The notes under the pieces: model-generated
Told to the model about the DNA's origin: nothing
Database searches by the model: none
The model's input: only the letters and a program-made list of their open reading frames with translations
Program-made: the position numbers and the translations under genes
NCBI GenBank assembly: GCA_020536535.1
Contig: JAHLWZ010000016.1
Location: 108,811-172,810, forward strand
Length of the DNA stretch: 64,000 nucleotides
Direction: 5' to 3'
Source: Pelomyxa schiedti
Lineage: Eukaryota > Evosea > Pelobiontida > Pelomyxidae
Shown: in pieces, positions 60,674 to 64,000 of the stretch
Position numbering within the stretch: position 1 is the stretch's first letter
Layout: every line of letters begins with the position of its first letter

Positions 60674-63594
60674 ATGCAGGGAAATTTAAAAACCTTACTT
60701 TGGCTCCCCTTAGTTGGATTTTTTATTGGCAGAGATTCTTCCCATGAGTCTGTGTGGCCTCTCTTGTCCTCTTCTGCTCCCTCTATCTCTGAATGCCAGT
60801 TTTCGTCAACTACAATGGTAGTTTCATTCGGTGCTGGTGATTTAGTGGATGGACTGTTTTATGCCATAAACACTGCCGACCACAACCGGCTGTATTCCTT
60901 CACCTCTGGATGTGACACTCCGATTCCCATTGGAAGCACTCCACTAGCAACTTACCAGGTGTCTGGAATGACTTGGTCAGCATCCACTGGAACAATGTAC
61001 ATCTCCTACGCATCACCTAGTGGTGCCTTTGTCAGTACAATTGATTTGACGTCGGGAAATCTGGGGAAAACACCTATTATTTCTTCAGGTTCCACTATTG
61101 GCCCAATTGCATTTGATGATACACATGGACTGCTTTACGTTTTCATCGACAATATCTTGCATAGATACAATACCGGCTGGTCCATTGATAAGACTTGGTC
61201 CTATACCTTTCCTGAGTGGATTCCAAAAAGCTTGTCTTATGACAAGTGTGAAGAAAAGCTGTATGTTTGGGTGAATGTAGCTGGTTATTCCTGGATATAC
61301 AGTTTAGATACAACGAGTGGTACTACTTCTCCCGTACTCTCGACAAAGGAGATATCACCTAGTTTTTTGTGCCACTCTGATTACTGTAGGGCTTACAATC
61401 TGAGAGCTGTCAGTTCCTACAGTTCCAGCGAGAGTTCTAGCCGGAGTTCGAGCGAAAGCTCCAGTGACAGTTCAAGTGAGAGCTCCAGCGAAAGCTCCAG
61501 TGAAAGTTCAAGTGAGAGCTCCAGCGAGAGTTCTAGCCGGAGTTCGAGCGAAAGCTCCAGTGAAAGTTCAAGTGAGAGCTCAAGCGCGAGTTCAAGCGAG
61601 AGTTCAAGCGCGAGTTCAAGCGCGAGTTCAAGCGCGAGTTCAAGCGAGAGTTCAAGCGAGAGCTCAAGCGCGAGTTCAAGCGCGAGTTCAAGCGAGAGTT
61701 CAAGCGAGAGCTCAAGCGCGAGCTCAAGCGCGAGTTCAAGCGAGAGCTCCAGCGAAAGCTCCAGCGAAAGTTCAAGTGAGAGCTCCAGCGAGAGTTCAAG
61801 CGAGAGCTCCAGCGAGAGTTCAAGTGAGAGCTCCAGCGAGAGCTCCAGTGAAAGTTCAAGTGAGAGCTCAAGCGCGAGTTCAAGCGCGAGTTCAAGCGAG
61901 AGCTCCAGTGAAAGTTCAAGCGAGAGCTCCAGCCAGAGTTCGAGTGAAAGTTCGAGCCAGAGCTCCAGCCAAAGTTCAAGCCAGAGTTCGAGTGATAGTG
62001 AGAGTTCGAGTGCGAGCTCTAGTGCAAGTTCCAGCCAGAGCTCCAGTGAAAGTTCTAGTGTGAGCTCGAGCACAAGTGAAAGCTCAAGTGCGAGCTCGAG
62101 CGCAAGTGAAAGCTCAAGTGCAAGTTCAAGTGAGAGTTCCAGCCAGAGTTCAAGTGAGAGTTCGAGCCAGAGTTCAAGTGAGAGCTCTAGTGTAAGCTCC
62201 AGCCAGAGTTCGAGTGAAAGCTCCAGTGTGAGCTCCAGTGAAAGTTCCAGCGAAAGTTCCAGCCAGAGCTCCAGCCAGAGTTCTCATTCGAGTTCCAGTG
62301 AGAGCCGAAGTGCCAGTTCACTGAGTGAAAGCTCCAGTGAGAGTTCAAGCGAGAGTTCCAGTGCGAGTTCCAGCGAGAGCTCCAGCGAGAGTTCAAGCGA
62401 GAGTTCCAGTGCGAGTTCCAGTGCGAGTTCCAGCGAGAGCTCCAGTGAAAGTTCCAGCGAGAGCTCCAGTGCGAGTTCCAGTGAGAGCTCAAGCATTAGC
62501 TCAAGTGAAAGCTCCAGCCAGAGCTCGAGTGAAAGTTCGAGCCAGAGCTCCAGCGAAAGTTCCAGTGAAAGCTCTAGTCAGAGCTCCAGCGAAAGTTCCA
62601 GCAGTGAAAGCTCCAGTAGTGAAAGTTCCAGCAGCGAAAGTTCCAGTTTGAGTTCCAGTCTGAGTTCCAGTGAAAGCTCCAGCAGCGAAAGCTCAAGTGA
62701 GAGTTCAAGCCAGAGCTCCAGCGAAAGTTCGAGCAGCGAGAGTATAAGTTCAAGTTCACGTAGCGAAAGTTCCAGTGAGAGCTCCAGCCAAAGTTCAAGC
62801 AGCGAGAGTATAAGTTCAAGTTTACGCAGCGAAAGTTCCAGCCAGAGCTCCAGTGAAAGTTCCAGCCAGCGTTCCAGCAGCGAAAGTTCCAGAAGCGAAA
62901 GTTCCAGAAGCGAAAGTTCCAGCAGCGAGAGTATAAGTTCAAGTTCACGTAGCGAAAGTTCCAGCCAGAGCTCCAGTGAAAGTTCCAGCCAGAGTTCCAG
63001 CAGCGAAAGTTCGAGCAGCGAGAGTATAAGTTCAAGTTCACGTAGCGAAAGTTCCAGTGAGAGCTCCAGCCAAAGTTCGAGCAGCGAGAGCATCAGTTCA
63101 AGTTCACGTAGCGAAAGTTCGAGCAGCGTGAGTTTCAGTTCAAGTTCCAGCAGCGAGAGTTTTAGTTCAAGTTCCAGCAGCCAGAGTTCTAGCGAGAGCT
63201 CCAGCGAGAGCTCAAGTTCCGGCAGCCAGAGTTCCAGTCAGAGCTCTAGTGTGAGTTCAAGTATGAGTAGCAGCGAGAGCGAGAGCTCTTCTACCTCAGG
63301 TACAACCCCCTTTTTACACCCGCTTTTTCATTTTTTCCTCACACATAAACAGAGTCGTCATCCACATCACTCTCTTCGTCCTCGAGCTCTGTGTCCTTGT
63401 CCTTGTCCTCTTCCAGCAACGGTGTTCCGGCCTATGCCTGGGCGATCCTTGGTGTTGGTCTAGCCCTTATTCTACTTACAGGATCGGCATGCGGCGCCGT
63501 GTTTGCCTTGCACGCACACAGAAAGAAGTACACACAGACCTTCAAACCCACCGAGATGATGGTACTTGGTGGTTGGGAGGAAGACGTCGTGTAA
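60674..63594 (+). CDS. Large Ser-repeat type I membrane protein, adhesin-like
   Basis: Probably a cell-surface mucin or adhesin. The ATG at 60674 opens a hydrophobic signal (TLLWLPLVGFFIG). A folded domain of about 230 residues follows with propeller-like strands: GLFYAINTADHNRLYSF, GMTWSASTGTMYISYAS, GPIAFDDTHGLLYVFI, LSYDKCEEKLYVWVNVAGYS. From about 61411 to 63299 some 630 residues are SSSx repeats (x mostly Glu, also Ala, Gln, Arg, Val, Leu). A 53-nt intron (63300-63352) joins in phase to more Ser and then a transmembrane helix AYAWAILGVGLALILLTGSA, a basic stop-transfer and a 30-residue tail ending GWEEDVV at 63594. Leaving the intron unspliced would truncate the protein before the membrane helix. 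The Ser stalk is probably heavily O-glycosylated. Confidence 0.8.
61411..63299 (+). repeat. Coding satellite of 12-nt Ser-Ser-Ser-Glu units
   Basis: Degenerate 12-nt units such as AGCTCCAGCGAG and AGTTCAAGCGCG fill nearly 1.9 kb. The first two thirds keep a regular SSSx period; the last third shows inserted single SSE units and the block SISSSSRSESS several times, so higher-order duplications are present. All units use AGY/TCN serine codons in a fixed alternation. Confidence 0.9.
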
Positions 63595-63696
63595 AAAAAA
63601 AAAAATAGCTTGTTAAAATGACCCTTCCACGTACTGAAAAATGACTTTCAGAAAGAATTTCAAAAAAAAAATACTTGTTCTGGCATCCACGTATGT

Positions 63697-64000
63697 CTAG
63701 GACTTGGTCGTTGTGGTGGTAGGAGCGGGTGTAGGTGTTACTGCTTCACTGGGCGTGGGTTGGGCGGCTGGCTTGGGTACTACGTTCCCGTAGAGCAAAA
63801 GCCTGAGGTCGCCGGTTGCCGCGAGTTTGTTGTGTGCTTCAAGGCACTTGGCTTGGAAGTTGACTCCTTTACCAATGCCATCAGCCACGTTGTGGTGGCG
63901 GAAGGGATCCTCAATGAAGACTGGGCCCTAAGATATTATAAGAAACTTGGAGTGCTTTGAAAGCTGTTTCCAACCTTCTTGCCGGTGTCTGTGCGTGGCA
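63697..64000 (-). CDS. Non-canonical poly(A) polymerase/terminal uridylyltransferase, C-terminal fragment
   Basis: Only the end of this gene is inside the window. On the minus strand an exon running off the right edge (with DTGKK just before a GTTGGA donor) joins in phase, at CTTAG, to GPVFIEDPFRHHNVADGIGK and VNFQAKCLEAHNKLAATGDL, then RLLLYGNVVPKPAAQPTP and a Pro/Thr-rich tail ending at 63697. The IEDPF-x(2-3)-HNVA motif is typical of the PAP-associated domain in Cid1/TENT-type nucleotidyltransferases that add A or U to RNA 3' ends. The catalytic domain lies outside the window, so activity cannot be judged. Confidence 0.6.

Noticed and set aside
61417-62073. Minus-strand 218-codon open frame of Leu-Glu-Leu-Ser repeats
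   Set aside because: It is the exact antisense of the Ser-repeat satellite and exists only because of the 12-nt period; it has no independent start context or domain.

Overview
The window is nuclear DNA from a gene-dense unicellular eukaryote. Almost every gene is broken by short GT-AG introns, usually 40-60 nt, and genes lie on both strands with small gaps. The standard stop codons TAA, TAG and TGA are all used. The gene set (Integrator, FACT, HOPS/CORVET, SSU processome, NEK kinase, an Rh-type ammonium transporter, a calcineurin-B-like calcium sensor, a THH1/TOM1 membrane protein, a PRLI-interacting-factor-K-like UFD1 protein, a GH15 hydrolase) fits a free-living heterotrophic protist. An amoebozoan is compatible, but I cannot fix the lineage from the sequence. 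I see no photosynthesis genes. A 100-N scaffold gap lies at 32568-32667.

Layout, left to right. 1-1895 RasGAP-domain protein (+, start outside the window). 2195-2690 small TIGR01589-type protein (-). 3039-5154 histone deacetylase with an N-terminal UBP zinc finger (-). 5232-6114 leucine-rich repeat protein (+). 6259-9575 TBC1D15/GYP7-like RabGAP (+). 9596-10551 two poorly resolved small genes. 10716-12262 THH1/TOM1 membrane protein (+). 12353-15762 Integrator subunit 11 with a Gln/His-rich tail (-). 16867-20637 VPS16 (+). 20808-22441 MFS transporter (+). 22568-23519 zinc-knuckle SR splicing factor (+). 23674-24466 GC-rich unknown (+). 24631-27021 UFD1/zinc-finger protein (+). 27149-28537 CCCH/Cys-rich zinc-finger protein (+). 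28661-30227 GH15 hydrolase (-).

30228-33000 is the one disordered stretch. It holds degenerate coding fragments, short direct repeats, a large inverted repeat, the assembly gap, and a tRNA-like Pol III gene with a UCA anticodon.

33108-37456 SPT16 (-). 37664-38236 unknown (+). 38415-40360 Rh ammonium transporter (-). 40735-41535 calcineurin-B-like protein (-). 41727-43087 Rab-like GTPase with a CaaX end (+). 43158-44184 TLC-domain protein (-). 44255-46102 pentameric ligand-gated ion channel (-). 46361-48291 neuroguidin/LCP5 (-), head to head with 48565-52758 WDR3/UTP12 (+). 52902-54993 E2F (-). 55012-55391 small unknown (-). 55455-60251 NEK kinase (+). 60674-63594 giant Ser-repeat surface protein (+). 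63697-64000 C-terminus of a non-canonical poly(A)/uridylyl polymerase (-).

The strongest biological points are the complete protist pentameric channel, the UCA tRNA-like gene with a 9-bp outer stem, the divergent pair of SSU-processome genes, and several unusual domain architectures. All exon joins were inferred by eye from splice signals and family motifs, so individual junctions may be off.
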